NCBI GenBank assembly: GCA_049314555.1
Contig: JBMOEW010000044.1
Span: 1-23,407, forward strand
Direction of reading: 5' to 3'
Length of the DNA: 23,407 nt
Source of the DNA: REEB509 sp049314555
GTDB lineage: Bacteria > Pseudomonadota > Alphaproteobacteria > Caulobacterales > Aquidulcibacteraceae
Shown here one piece after another: positions 8,143 through 14,715 of this stretch. Under the pieces are notes generated by a model that ran no database searches, was not told the DNA's origin, and was given only the letters and a program-made list of their open reading frames with translations. The position numbers and the translations under genes are program-made. Positions within the stretch are counted from its first letter, which is position 1, and each line of letters begins with the position of its first letter.

Positions 8143-9624
8143 CTATCCAGTTTGTATGGTCGATAGGAGCGTGCGCAGAACCTCTGGGAGCGCTGTGGGG
8201 AGGTCTTCGGCGATCAAGCCAACCCCAAGGACCTCGGCGCATCTGCCATGCAGCCAAGCCGCCGCACTGGCGGCGTCAAAAGCGTCCATGCCTTGGGCCA
8301 TCAGGCCGGCGATCAGGCCCGCCAGCACATCGCCAGAGCCGGCGGTGGCGAGGTAAGGGGTGCCTGTGGCGTTAACCACCACCCGCGCATCGGGGGCGGC
8401 AATAACTGTGTCTGGCCCTTTGAGCAGCAGCACACAGCCGGCCCTGCGGGCGGCCTCAATGGTTGCCTCAACCCTTGTGGGCGCGGCGCTCAAGAGGCCC
8501 GGGAACAGGCGGTTGAACTCGCCAGCATGGGGGGTGAGGACGTCTTTAGACCGCAGCGCTGCAAAGAGTTCGGTGGGTTCGTCTTGAAAGACGGTCAAGG
8601 CGTCTGCGTCCAAGACGAGGGCGGCATTTTCCTTCAAGAGCGCCTGGACAGTTTCGCGGGTCGCTGGGGTCACGCCGGCCGCGGGGCCTATTACAGTCGC
8701 CCGCGCCTGGCGGGCGGATTCTGCCATCTCTTTGGCGTCAGCGCAGGCGCGCAGCATGACGGCGGTCAAGTGTGCAGCGTTGACGATCAGGGCAGATGGC
8801 GGGGACAGGACCGTCACCAGGCCAGCGCCGACCCTGAGGGCGGCATGGGCGGCCAGGCGCGCAGCTCCGGTGTTTGCGAGGCCGCCAGACACCACCATCG
8901 CGTGGCCGCGGGCGTGCTTGTGGGCCATGGCCGCGGGCTGTGGGAACGCCGCGCCCCATAGGCGCGGGTCGTTTTCGTGGAGGTCCAGGCGCAAGCCGCT
9001 CCAAGCGCCGGTGGGCATCGCAATGTCTGCCACTATCACGTCACCACAAAAGCTGCGGGCGGGATGGAGAACGTGGGCCCGTTTTTTGGCGACGAAGGTG
9101 ACCGTTAGCGCAGCCCGAAAGCCCTGCCCCGCCAAAGGCGGATCGCCGTCCCCTGGCAGGCCGGAGGGTACATCGACGGCCACCAGCTTTGCCTTTTGAG
9201 ATGCAAGGGCCTGCGCGAGGCCTGCGATCTCGGGGGCCAAGGGGCGAGAGAGGCCTGCGCCAAACAGGGCGTCGACGTACAGGTCTGCGTGCGGCTCTGT
9301 CGTGTTCAGGGGGCGGACCTGCCCATTGAAGGCGGCCGCCATCACGGCGGCATCGCCACGCAACTGTGCGGTGGGGACGAGCGTTTCGACCCACACCGGC
9401 CAGCCCGCTTGTGCCAGATGCCTGGCACAGACCCACCCGTCGCCGCCGTTGTTGCCAGGCCCGCACAGGACCGCCGTTTGGCGCGGGCTGAAGCGCGCCA
9501 TGATCGCCTGGGCAACGGCTGCGCCCGCGTTCTCCATCAGCTGGATTGTTGGCATCCCAAGCGCTGGCGCGGCTTCGTCCATGGCGCGCATTTGCGCCAC
9601 AGAAATGATGGCACCTTGGATCAC
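8143..9624 (-). CDS. nnr: Bifunctional NAD(P)H-hydrate epimerase / ADP-dependent NAD(P)H-hydrate dehydratase
   Basis: A 493-aa two-domain metabolite-repair enzyme. The N-terminal epimerase half (YjeF_N) interconverts R and S hydrates of damaged NAD(P)H and shows GPGNNGGDG at 55-63 and the VDVPSGLPGD motif. The C-terminal ribokinase-like half (carbohydrate kinase/YjeF_C) dehydrates the S form and shows LTPHAGEFNRL and ATAGSGDVLAGLIAGL. Length is normal for the fused enzyme. The start is GTG at 9624 (reads MIQGAIISVAQMRAMD); it lies 9 bases after the stop of the thiolase-like gene, so the two are probably cotranscribed. In many alphaproteobacteria the nnr gene adjoins glnB-glnA; here the thiolase-like gene separates them and the strands diverge. 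Confidence 0.95.
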   Translation of the reverse strand: MIQGAIISVAQMRAMDEAAPALGMPTIQLMENAGAAVAQAIMARFSPRQTAVLCGPGNNGGDGWVCARHLAQAGWPVWVETLVPTAQLRGDAAVMAAAFNGQVRPLNTTEPHADLYVDALFGAGLSRPLAPEIAGLAQALASQKAKLVAVDVPSGLPGDGDPPLAGQGFRAALTVTFVAKKRAHVLHPARSFCGDVIVADIAMPTGAWSGLRLDLHENDPRLWGAAFPQPAAMAHKHARGHAMVVSGGLANTGAARLAAHAALRVGAGLVTVLSPPSALIVNAAHLTAVMLRACADAKEMAESARQARATVIGPAAGVTPATRETVQALLKENAALVLDADALTVFQDEPTELFAALRSKDVLTPHAGEFNRLFPGLLSAAPTRVEATIEAARRAGCVLLLKGPDTVIAAPDARVVVNATGTPYLATAGSGDVLAGLIAGLMAQGMDAFDAASAAAWLHGRCAEVLGVGLIAEDLPTALPEVLRTLLSTIQTG

Positions 9625-9633
9625 CGGGCGAGC

Positions 9634-11169
9634 CTAGTCGGGCGTGAAGATATTTTTGAAGCCCCCCTCGGTTGAGACGACTTTGCCAGACCGGCCGACA
9701 CCTTCACGCGATTGCAGGTCAAGCAAAACCCCCTCGTCTTCTGGTGTGTTGGCCACAAACCTGCGCCCTTCGCTGTCGCGACCGATAACGATGCCCATAC
9801 GCACCTTATCACGGCCCCACACCACCGTGTAGGTTTCGATGGTGGCGTTGCCATTTGGCTCCCACGCGATCTCTGGCGAGACGAGGGCGTCAATTTCCTT
9901 CTGGTTGTCTTCAACCGGGCGACGGTGAAACGGGGTTGACGGCGGGGTCGCTGAATAAATGCCCACGGCTTGCTTGGTCAGGTGCATGCCGTTGGCGGTG
10001 ACCAGACCAAAGTCCTTTGGGCGCTCGCGCAGCTTGCCCACCATTTCGGCGATCGAGTGCATGACGTAGTTGTTTCCAGGGCCACCAAAATACGGCAGCC
10101 CGCCGGTTACGGTGAAACCGCGGGGATCATCCTCGCCCAGGCCCAGTTCCTGGCAGGCCATCTCCACCGCCACCGGAAAGCACGAATAGAGATCAAACAA
10201 GGCGATATCGTCTATGCCTTTGCCGGCGTGGCGCAGCGCTTCGCGGGTGGCAAGCCGGATGGCCGTGGAAGAATGATAGTTGACGCGGTCCAGCGGGTTC
10301 CAACGCTCGGTGGCTTCGCCGCACCCATGCAGATAGATTCGCTTCTCCAGCGGCACGCCAAGCTGATCGGCTTTTTCGCTGGAGCACAGGATGACGCCGG
10401 CGGCCTGATCCACCTGGATCACAGAGTTCATGTATTTGGTGTAGGGGAAGCCCACCATGCGGTTGTCGGGGCCTTCGGTCATGATTTCTTCGGGGGAGCG
10501 GGCGGTGGGGAACCAAGCATAGGGGTTTTGCGCGGCAACCTGGCTGAAGGGCGCAAAAAGGCGCGCCATTGCGGCTGCGTGTTCTTGCAGGCTGCGTCCG
10601 CGATGGGCACGCACGGCGTTTTCAAACATCGGATAGACGTTGGCGGGGAAATCGCAGCCGTGGGCCCGTTCCTGCGGGGATTCCCCTGCCCGCCCATCGC
10701 CAAAGCGCTCAGGCTTGCCAGGCTCTCCGCCACCGTAGTGCGCGACGTCTTGACCTGACTTGAACAACTTCAAAAGGGAGCCAAGGTATTCGGCCCCGAC
10801 CAAAAGCGCGAAGTCGTGGCGGCCTTCGGCGATTTCTTGCGCGGCAAAGTTGACGAGCTGCTGGGGGGTGTTACCGCCCATGTTGGCGTAAAGGGACCGT
10901 TTGGGTGTTGCACCCAAGTCGTGCGCCAGGGTTGCAGGCGGGTTGGGCATCTTTGGCACCGCCAGCTTGCTGGATGGGCCACCGGCATCGATGGTAAATC
11001 CAACGACGCCAATGAGATCGACGCCCTGCAACGCGTTTTCCGCAAGGCCAGCATCGGCTACGGCGCGGGCGGTGGCATCGAGCAGCATCTGGCGGGGGCC
11101 GGGCGAGCGGACTTTGCGATACGTCATTTGACCGGCCCCAATCAGGACGGGGGTACGCGGATCGATCAT
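9634..11169 (-). CDS. SCP2-thiolase-like protein (TLP1 type), annotated elsewhere as acetyl-CoA acetyltransferase
   Basis: A 511-aa protein of the thiolase fold: RTPVLIGAGQMTYRK opens it, and TLAHDLGATPKRSLYANMGGNTPQ and DLYSCFPVAVEM follow. The last ~90 residues, from about EIAWEPNGNATIETYTVV to the end, look like the extra C-terminal domain of thiolase-like protein type 1 known from mycobacteria. The usual catalytic pieces are altered: where thiolases carry the nucleophilic Cys loop there is YANMGGNTP, and the GHPxGA loop is replaced by YFGGPGNNYVMHS. By family it should bind acyl-CoA-like ligands; ordinary thiolysis is doubtful. ATG at 11169 gives the conserved start; AGGAGA lies just upstream. 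nnr follows after 9 bases. A possible operator lies at 11188-11203. Confidence 0.88.
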   Translation of the reverse strand: MIDPRTPVLIGAGQMTYRKVRSPGPRQMLLDATARAVADAGLAENALQGVDLIGVVGFTIDAGGPSSKLAVPKMPNPPATLAHDLGATPKRSLYANMGGNTPQQLVNFAAQEIAEGRHDFALLVGAEYLGSLLKLFKSGQDVAHYGGGEPGKPERFGDGRAGESPQERAHGCDFPANVYPMFENAVRAHRGRSLQEHAAAMARLFAPFSQVAAQNPYAWFPTARSPEEIMTEGPDNRMVGFPYTKYMNSVIQVDQAAGVILCSSEKADQLGVPLEKRIYLHGCGEATERWNPLDRVNYHSSTAIRLATREALRHAGKGIDDIALFDLYSCFPVAVEMACQELGLGEDDPRGFTVTGGLPYFGGPGNNYVMHSIAEMVGKLRERPKDFGLVTANGMHLTKQAVGIYSATPPSTPFHRRPVEDNQKEIDALVSPEIAWEPNGNATIETYTVVWGRDKVRMGIVIGRDSEGRRFVANTPEDEGVLLDLQSREGVGRSGKVVSTEGGFKNIFTPD

Positions 11170-11187
11170 GACGCTCTCCTCTTTCCA

Positions 11188-11203
11188 CTGTCGTTTACGT
11201 CAA
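11188..11203. promoter_or_regulatory. Imperfect palindrome upstream of the thiolase-like gene, MerR/LiuR-like
   Basis: On the minus strand the sequence is TTGACGTAAACGACAG, 18 bases before the ATG. Its first 12 bases equal those of an ideal TTGACGTAAACGTCAA palindrome, the form I remember for LiuR/AtuR-type (MerR) regulators of acyl-CoA catabolism; the right half has two mismatches. The same left decamer CCCTTGACGT recurs before the crotonase gene (19543-19558). Confidence 0.3.
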
Positions 11204-11458
11204 GGGTAACTGACCGGGGAAGTGGGTCGCTCTTGCGCAAGGAAAAGGCAAGAGCTGACGTTATCTCCACCATGTGGCGCGCGCTTGTGCAGGCGTGGCG
11301 CGAAATCGGGCACAACGACGATTGGGCTGAGACAGGTCTTGGTGTGCGGGTAGGTCGCCTTGACGCGGCGGAGAGAGAGCGGGATGCAACCGCACGCGCT
11401 TGGCGATTTGGTGCTAAGTGTCTTCCCGTCATCGAGCCTCCAGGAGGTCATTGGGCGC

Positions 11459-11797
11459 ATGAAAAAGATCGAAGCCATCATCAAGCCCTTCAAGTTGGAC
11501 GACGTGAAGGACGCCCTTCAGGAAATTGGCCTGCAGGGCATGACTGTTGTTGAGGCGAAAGGGTTTGGTCGCCAGAAGGGCCATACCGAGCTGTATCGCG
11601 GCGCGGAGTATGTGATTGATTTTCTGCCGAAGCTGAAAATCGAGTTGGTCGTGGGCGACGAGCAAGTGGAGCCCGCATTGGAGGCCATCCAGCGCGCGGC
11701 ACGCACGGGAAAAATCGGTGACGGAAAGATTTTCGTTCTCGATGTGACCAATGTGATCCGCATTCGCACCGGAGAAAGCGGTGTGCAGGCGATCTGA
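11459..11797 (+). CDS. glnB: Nitrogen regulatory protein PII
   Basis: A 112-aa PII signal protein that integrates 2-oxoglutarate, ATP/ADP and glutamine status and controls glutamine synthetase adenylylation and nitrogen regulation. MKKIEAIIKPFKLDDVKDAL, the T-loop GHTELYRGAEY with Tyr51 (the uridylylation site), and the C-terminal signature GKIGDGKIFVLDV are all present. An upstream in-frame start exists at 11360, but ATG at 11459 matches every PII protein and has AGGAGGT at 11442-11448, about 10 bases upstream. glnA follows 166 bases downstream on the same strand, so the Tyr51 signalling target and its control protein are linked, as is typical in alphaproteobacteria. Confidence 0.98.
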   Translation: MKKIEAIIKPFKLDDVKDALQEIGLQGMTVVEAKGFGRQKGHTELYRGAEYVIDFLPKLKIELVVGDEQVEPALEAIQRAARTGKIGDGKIFVLDVTNVIRIRTGESGVQAI

Positions 11798-11822
11798 GCC
11801 GCATCGCGCGCTTGCGATCGGC
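11798..11822 (+). other. Hairpin directly after the glnB stop
   Basis: GCCG-c-ATCGC, loop GCGCTT, then GCGAT-CGGC forms a 9-bp stem with one bulged C, beginning right after the TGA of glnB. No real T-run follows (ATGCCCTTTCG), so it is at best a weak terminator or an RNA-processing/stability element between glnB and glnA. A second smaller hairpin, GGTCGC/GCGACC, lies at 11887-11904. Confidence 0.35.
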
Positions 11823-11963
11823 ATGCCCTTTCGTTCGGGGTGCTTGCGTTTGAGGCGCGCTTAACCTTATGCGGGTCTTTGGATTGGGTCGCGGGTTTGC
11901 GACCTGGCCTTGGCTCGCGCACGTTTGCGTTTTGTTTGTGTCAGTCCGCTGGGGAGACGTTCG

Positions 11964-13367
11964 ATGTCCGCAGACATCCTGAAAATGATCAAAGACAATG
12001 AAGTGCAGTATGTGGATCTGCGCTTTACTGACCTGCGCGGAAAAATGCAGCACGTGACGATGGATGTCTCCATGGTCGACGACAGCTTTTTCCGTGATGG
12101 CACTATGTTCGACGGCTCGTCGATCGCGGGATGGAAAGCGATCAACGAGAGCGACATGGTGATGATGCCCGATCCGATGGGCGCGCACGTCGATCCGTTC
12201 TTCCAGCAGACCACGCTTGCGATGTTCTGCGACATCCTGGAGCCAGGCACGCTTGCGCCCTACAATCGCGACCCGCGCTCGATTGCGAAGAAGGCGGAGG
12301 CTTACGTCAATTCGTCCGGTATCGGCGACACGGCGTATTTTGGTCCCGAAGCCGAGTTCTTCGTGTTCGATGACGTGCGGTGGAGCACGGACCCTTGGAA
12401 CACTGGGTATTCGTTCGATTCGACCGAATTGCCGGTGAACACCAACAAGCCTTACGAGGGCGGCAATCTGGGCCATCGGCCCGGTCCAAAGGGCGGCTAT
12501 TTCCCAATGCCGCCAATCGACAGCGGCCAAGACCTGCGGGGCGAAATGCTCGCAGTGATGGGCGAAATCGGCCTGCAGCCGGAAAAGCACCACCACGAAG
12601 TGGCCCCGGCCCAGCATGAGCTTGGGCTGCGGTTCAATACGCTGGTGCGGATGGCCGACAGCATGAACCTGTACAAGTACGTGATCCACAATGTGGCGGC
12701 GAGCTACGGCAAGACTGCCACCTTCATGCCGAAGCCCTACTATAAGGACAACGGCAGCGGGATGCACGTGCACCAGTCCATCTGGAAGGGCGGGCAAAAC
12801 CTGTTTGCGGGCGACCGCTATGCCGATCTGTCTGAGATGTGCCTGTTCTACATTGGCGGCATCATCAAGCACGCGCGGGCGGTCAACGCGTTCGCCAACT
12901 CCACCACCAACAGCTACAAGCGTTTGGTGCCAGGCTACGAAGCGCCCGTGTTGCTTGCCTATTCGGCGCGCAACCGTTCGGCGTCTTGCCGGATCCCGCA
13001 CGGGGCCGGCTCGAAGGCCAAGCGGGTTGAGGTGCGCTTCCCGGACCCAGCTGGCAACATGTACTTGACCTATGTGGCCCTGTTGATGGCTGGCCTCGAT
13101 GGGATCGTGAACAAGATCCACCCCGGCGATGCGCTGGACAAAAACCTCTATGACCTGCCCCCAGAAGAGCTGAAGAACGTGCCAACCGTTTGCAGTTCGC
13201 TGCGGGAAGCGCTGACTTCGCTGGACGCGGACCGCGACTTCTTGAAAAAGGGCGGCGTGATGGACGACGACCTGATCAACGCCTACATGGATCTCAAGTA
13301 CGAAGAGCTGGACCGGTTTGAAACCCACCCACACCCGGTGGAATTCGACATGTATTACAAGGCCTAA
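11964..13367 (+). CDS. glnA: Glutamine synthetase type I
   Basis: A 467-aa GSI that makes glutamine from glutamate, ammonia and ATP as a dodecamer. MSADILKMIKDNEVQYVDLRFTD begins the beta-grasp domain; FDGSSIAGW, the metal/ATP segment GPEAEFF, HHHEVAPAQHEL, NGSGMHVHQS and the glutamate-binding NSYKRLVPGYEAP follow. Tyr396 in NLYDLPPEE is the adenylylation site, so activity should be controlled by GlnE under PII. The frame is open further upstream, but ATG at 11964, with GGGGAG about 8 bases before it, gives the standard start. It is downstream of glnB and ends at a strong terminator (13394-13432). Confidence 0.98.
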   Translation: MSADILKMIKDNEVQYVDLRFTDLRGKMQHVTMDVSMVDDSFFRDGTMFDGSSIAGWKAINESDMVMMPDPMGAHVDPFFQQTTLAMFCDILEPGTLAPYNRDPRSIAKKAEAYVNSSGIGDTAYFGPEAEFFVFDDVRWSTDPWNTGYSFDSTELPVNTNKPYEGGNLGHRPGPKGGYFPMPPIDSGQDLRGEMLAVMGEIGLQPEKHHHEVAPAQHELGLRFNTLVRMADSMNLYKYVIHNVAASYGKTATFMPKPYYKDNGSGMHVHQSIWKGGQNLFAGDRYADLSEMCLFYIGGIIKHARAVNAFANSTTNSYKRLVPGYEAPVLLAYSARNRSASCRIPHGAGSKAKRVEVRFPDPAGNMYLTYVALLMAGLDGIVNKIHPGDALDKNLYDLPPEELKNVPTVCSSLREALTSLDADRDFLKKGGVMDDDLINAYMDLKYEELDRFETHPHPVEFDMYYKA

Positions 13368-13393
13368 GCTCCTTTCGCCTTCATCCAATAGAG

Positions 13394-13432
13394 ACCCCAT
13401 CGGCGTGAACCCTCGCGTCGGTGGGGTTTTTT
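13394..13432 (+). terminator. Rho-independent terminator of glnA
   Basis: ACCCCATCGGCG pairs with CGTCGGTGGGGT over 12 positions (two G-T pairs) around a 10-base loop, followed by TTTTT. It lies 27 bases after the glnA stop. Confidence 0.93.
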
Positions 13433-13495
13433 GTTTGTGTCAGCGCTTGCCGCGGCTTAGCTTGAGCTCCAGTATTCATCACCTGGGAGGCAAGC

Positions 13496-13936
13496 ATGAC
13501 CGGCGCATCTCCATCCCGAACCCCTTGGCACCTTTGGGCCGCAGGTATTGGCGGCCTGCTTTGGAACGCTTACGGCGGCTTTGACTATTTTATGTCAAAG
13601 ACACAAGGCGAAATTTACTTTCGAAAAGTCGGCATGACTGACGCGCAAATCGCACATTACTTTACCATGCCAGGCTGGATGACGGCGGTCTGGGCGATTG
13701 GGGTGTGGGGCGCGTTGCTTGGGTCTGTGCTTTTGCTGGCGCGGAGCAAATGGGCGTTCGAGGTGTTTGTGGCCTCGCTATGCGCCTTCGTCGTGAGTCT
13801 TATCTATGCCTATGTCATTGCGCCGATCCCCGGTGCGGGCACTTCTATGATCGTGATGAACAGTGTGATCCTCTTGGGCTGCCTGTTTTTTGCCTGGTAT
13901 GCGTTTAGCCAACGCAAGGCGGGGGTGCTGCGCTAA
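13496..13936 (+). CDS. Four-TM membrane protein of unknown function
   Basis: A 146-aa integral membrane protein I cannot name. Four hydrophobic stretches are visible: about 11-30 (LWAAGIGGLLWNAYGGFDYF), 60-82 (GWMTAVWAIGVWGALLGSVLLLA), 87-108 (AFEVFVASLCAFVVSLIYAYVI) and 115-137 (TSMIVMNSVILLGCLFFAWYAF). A polar loop after the first carries FMSKTQGEIYFRKVGMTDAQIAHY. Homologues with this pattern are, as I recall, common in alphaproteobacteria and sometimes misnamed sugar transporters. GGGAGG at about 13486 gives a good ribosome site for ATG 13496. It lies after the glnA terminator and 74 bases before the lytic transglycosylase gene, so it is probably its own unit. Confidence 0.85.
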   Translation: MTGASPSRTPWHLWAAGIGGLLWNAYGGFDYFMSKTQGEIYFRKVGMTDAQIAHYFTMPGWMTAVWAIGVWGALLGSVLLLARSKWAFEVFVASLCAFVVSLIYAYVIAPIPGAGTSMIVMNSVILLGCLFFAWYAFSQRKAGVLR

Positions 13937-13976
13937 CCGCAGGAAACCGCATTTGCGCCATCGCATCATGGTTAGC

Positions 13977-14005
13977 GAGCCTTAACCAGTTTCGGTTAGA
14001 GGCTC
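13977..14005 (+). promoter_or_regulatory. Hairpin covering the leader of the lytic transglycosylase gene
   Basis: GAGCCTTAACC pairs with GGTTA-g-AGGCTC (11 bp, one bulged G) around the loop AGTTTC, and ends only 5 bases before the ATG at 14011. No purine-rich ribosome site is left unpaired. The TAACC part can alternatively pair with an upstream GGTTA (13970-13974), and TAACC also occurs at 13934-13938. Confidence 0.45.
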
Positions 14006-14010
14006 GTTCC

Positions 14011-14616
14011 ATGAAACAGTTCGTGCTTCCCCTTGCTGCGGTTTTGGCCCTTTCTGCCTGCGCGACGGTCGAGCCGCCGCAAACCGTGGATAACGCCTGC
14101 TCGATCCTGTCTGAACGCCCCGGGTGGTGGCGCGGGCTCAAGCGGGCGGAGAACCGTTGGGGGGCCCCTCCCGGCTTGATCCTTGCGATCATGCGCCAGG
14201 AATCCAGTTTTCAGCATAACGCCCGCCCGCCGAGGGAGGATGGATTTTTGTTTTTCCCCGGGCGCAGGCCTAGCTCGGCGTTTGGCTACGCTCAGGCGCT
14301 CGATCAAACGTGGGCCGAATACCAGCGCGATGCGGGCGAAGGTGGCGCGGACCGGGACGAATTTCGCGACGCGGCCGACTTCATCGGTTGGTACACCAAC
14401 ACCTCGCGCCGCCGGCTCAATCTGGACTTCGGCCATGGCGAGGCCCACTACCTCGCCTACCATGAAGGACATGGGGGCTATAGCCGGGGCACGTTCCGGC
14501 AGAAGGCGTGGTTGCAGGAGGTGGCCCGGCGCGTGGGCACTACGGCCAGCACCTACCAGCGCCAAATCGAAGGCTGCGAAGCTGATCTCAACCGTGGATG
14601 GTTGCCTTTCTTCTGA
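14011..14616 (+). CDS. Outer-membrane lipoprotein lytic transglycosylase (SLT domain)
   Basis: A 201-aa probable peptidoglycan lytic transglycosylase. The N-terminus MKQFVLPLAAVLALSAC is a lipoprotein signal with lipobox LSAC and lipidated Cys17, so the mature protein should be anchored in a membrane facing the periplasm. A goose-lysozyme-like SLT fold follows, with the catalytic Glu64 in ILAIMRQESSF, then FGYAQALDQTW and the late motif AHYLAYHEGHGGYSRG. It resembles the short MltE/EMTA-like group; it would cut the MurNAc-GlcNAc bond with formation of 1,6-anhydroMurNAc. It lies 74 bases after the four-TM gene and 99 bases before parE. The leader forms a strong hairpin (13977-14005), suggesting control of translation. 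Confidence 0.9.
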   Translation: MKQFVLPLAAVLALSACATVEPPQTVDNACSILSERPGWWRGLKRAENRWGAPPGLILAIMRQESSFQHNARPPREDGFLFFPGRRPSSAFGYAQALDQTWAEYQRDAGEGGADRDEFRDAADFIGWYTNTSRRRLNLDFGHGEAHYLAYHEGHGGYSRGTFRQKAWLQEVARRVGTTASTYQRQIEGCEADLNRGWLPFF

Positions 14617-14715
14617 GGCGAATTGGCTTCACAGTCTGCGAATCCGTTAGTGATTAACGTCCTGGCAACCGAAGCCTGTTGCGCTTCGCGGCTAAAGTCC
14701 GCCAAAGGTCTTTGC

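Noticed and set aside
11275..11290. Possible sigma-54 site TGGCGCG-CGCT-TGTGC upstream of glnB
   Set aside because: The -12 half lacks the TTGC core; the match is too poor to call.
11490..13400. 636-codon minus-strand open frame
   Set aside because: It is antisense to glnB and glnA, which are certain; the protein is His/Arg-rich as expected from a shadow frame in GC-rich DNA.
13970..13998. Full CtrA box (TTAA-N7-TTAA) before the lytic transglycosylase
   Set aside because: Only half-sites are present; the spacing and first half do not fit the full consensus.
14623..14715. Upstream extension of parE
   Set aside because: The extra 31 residues do not resemble ParE N-termini, and ATG 14716 has its own ribosome site.
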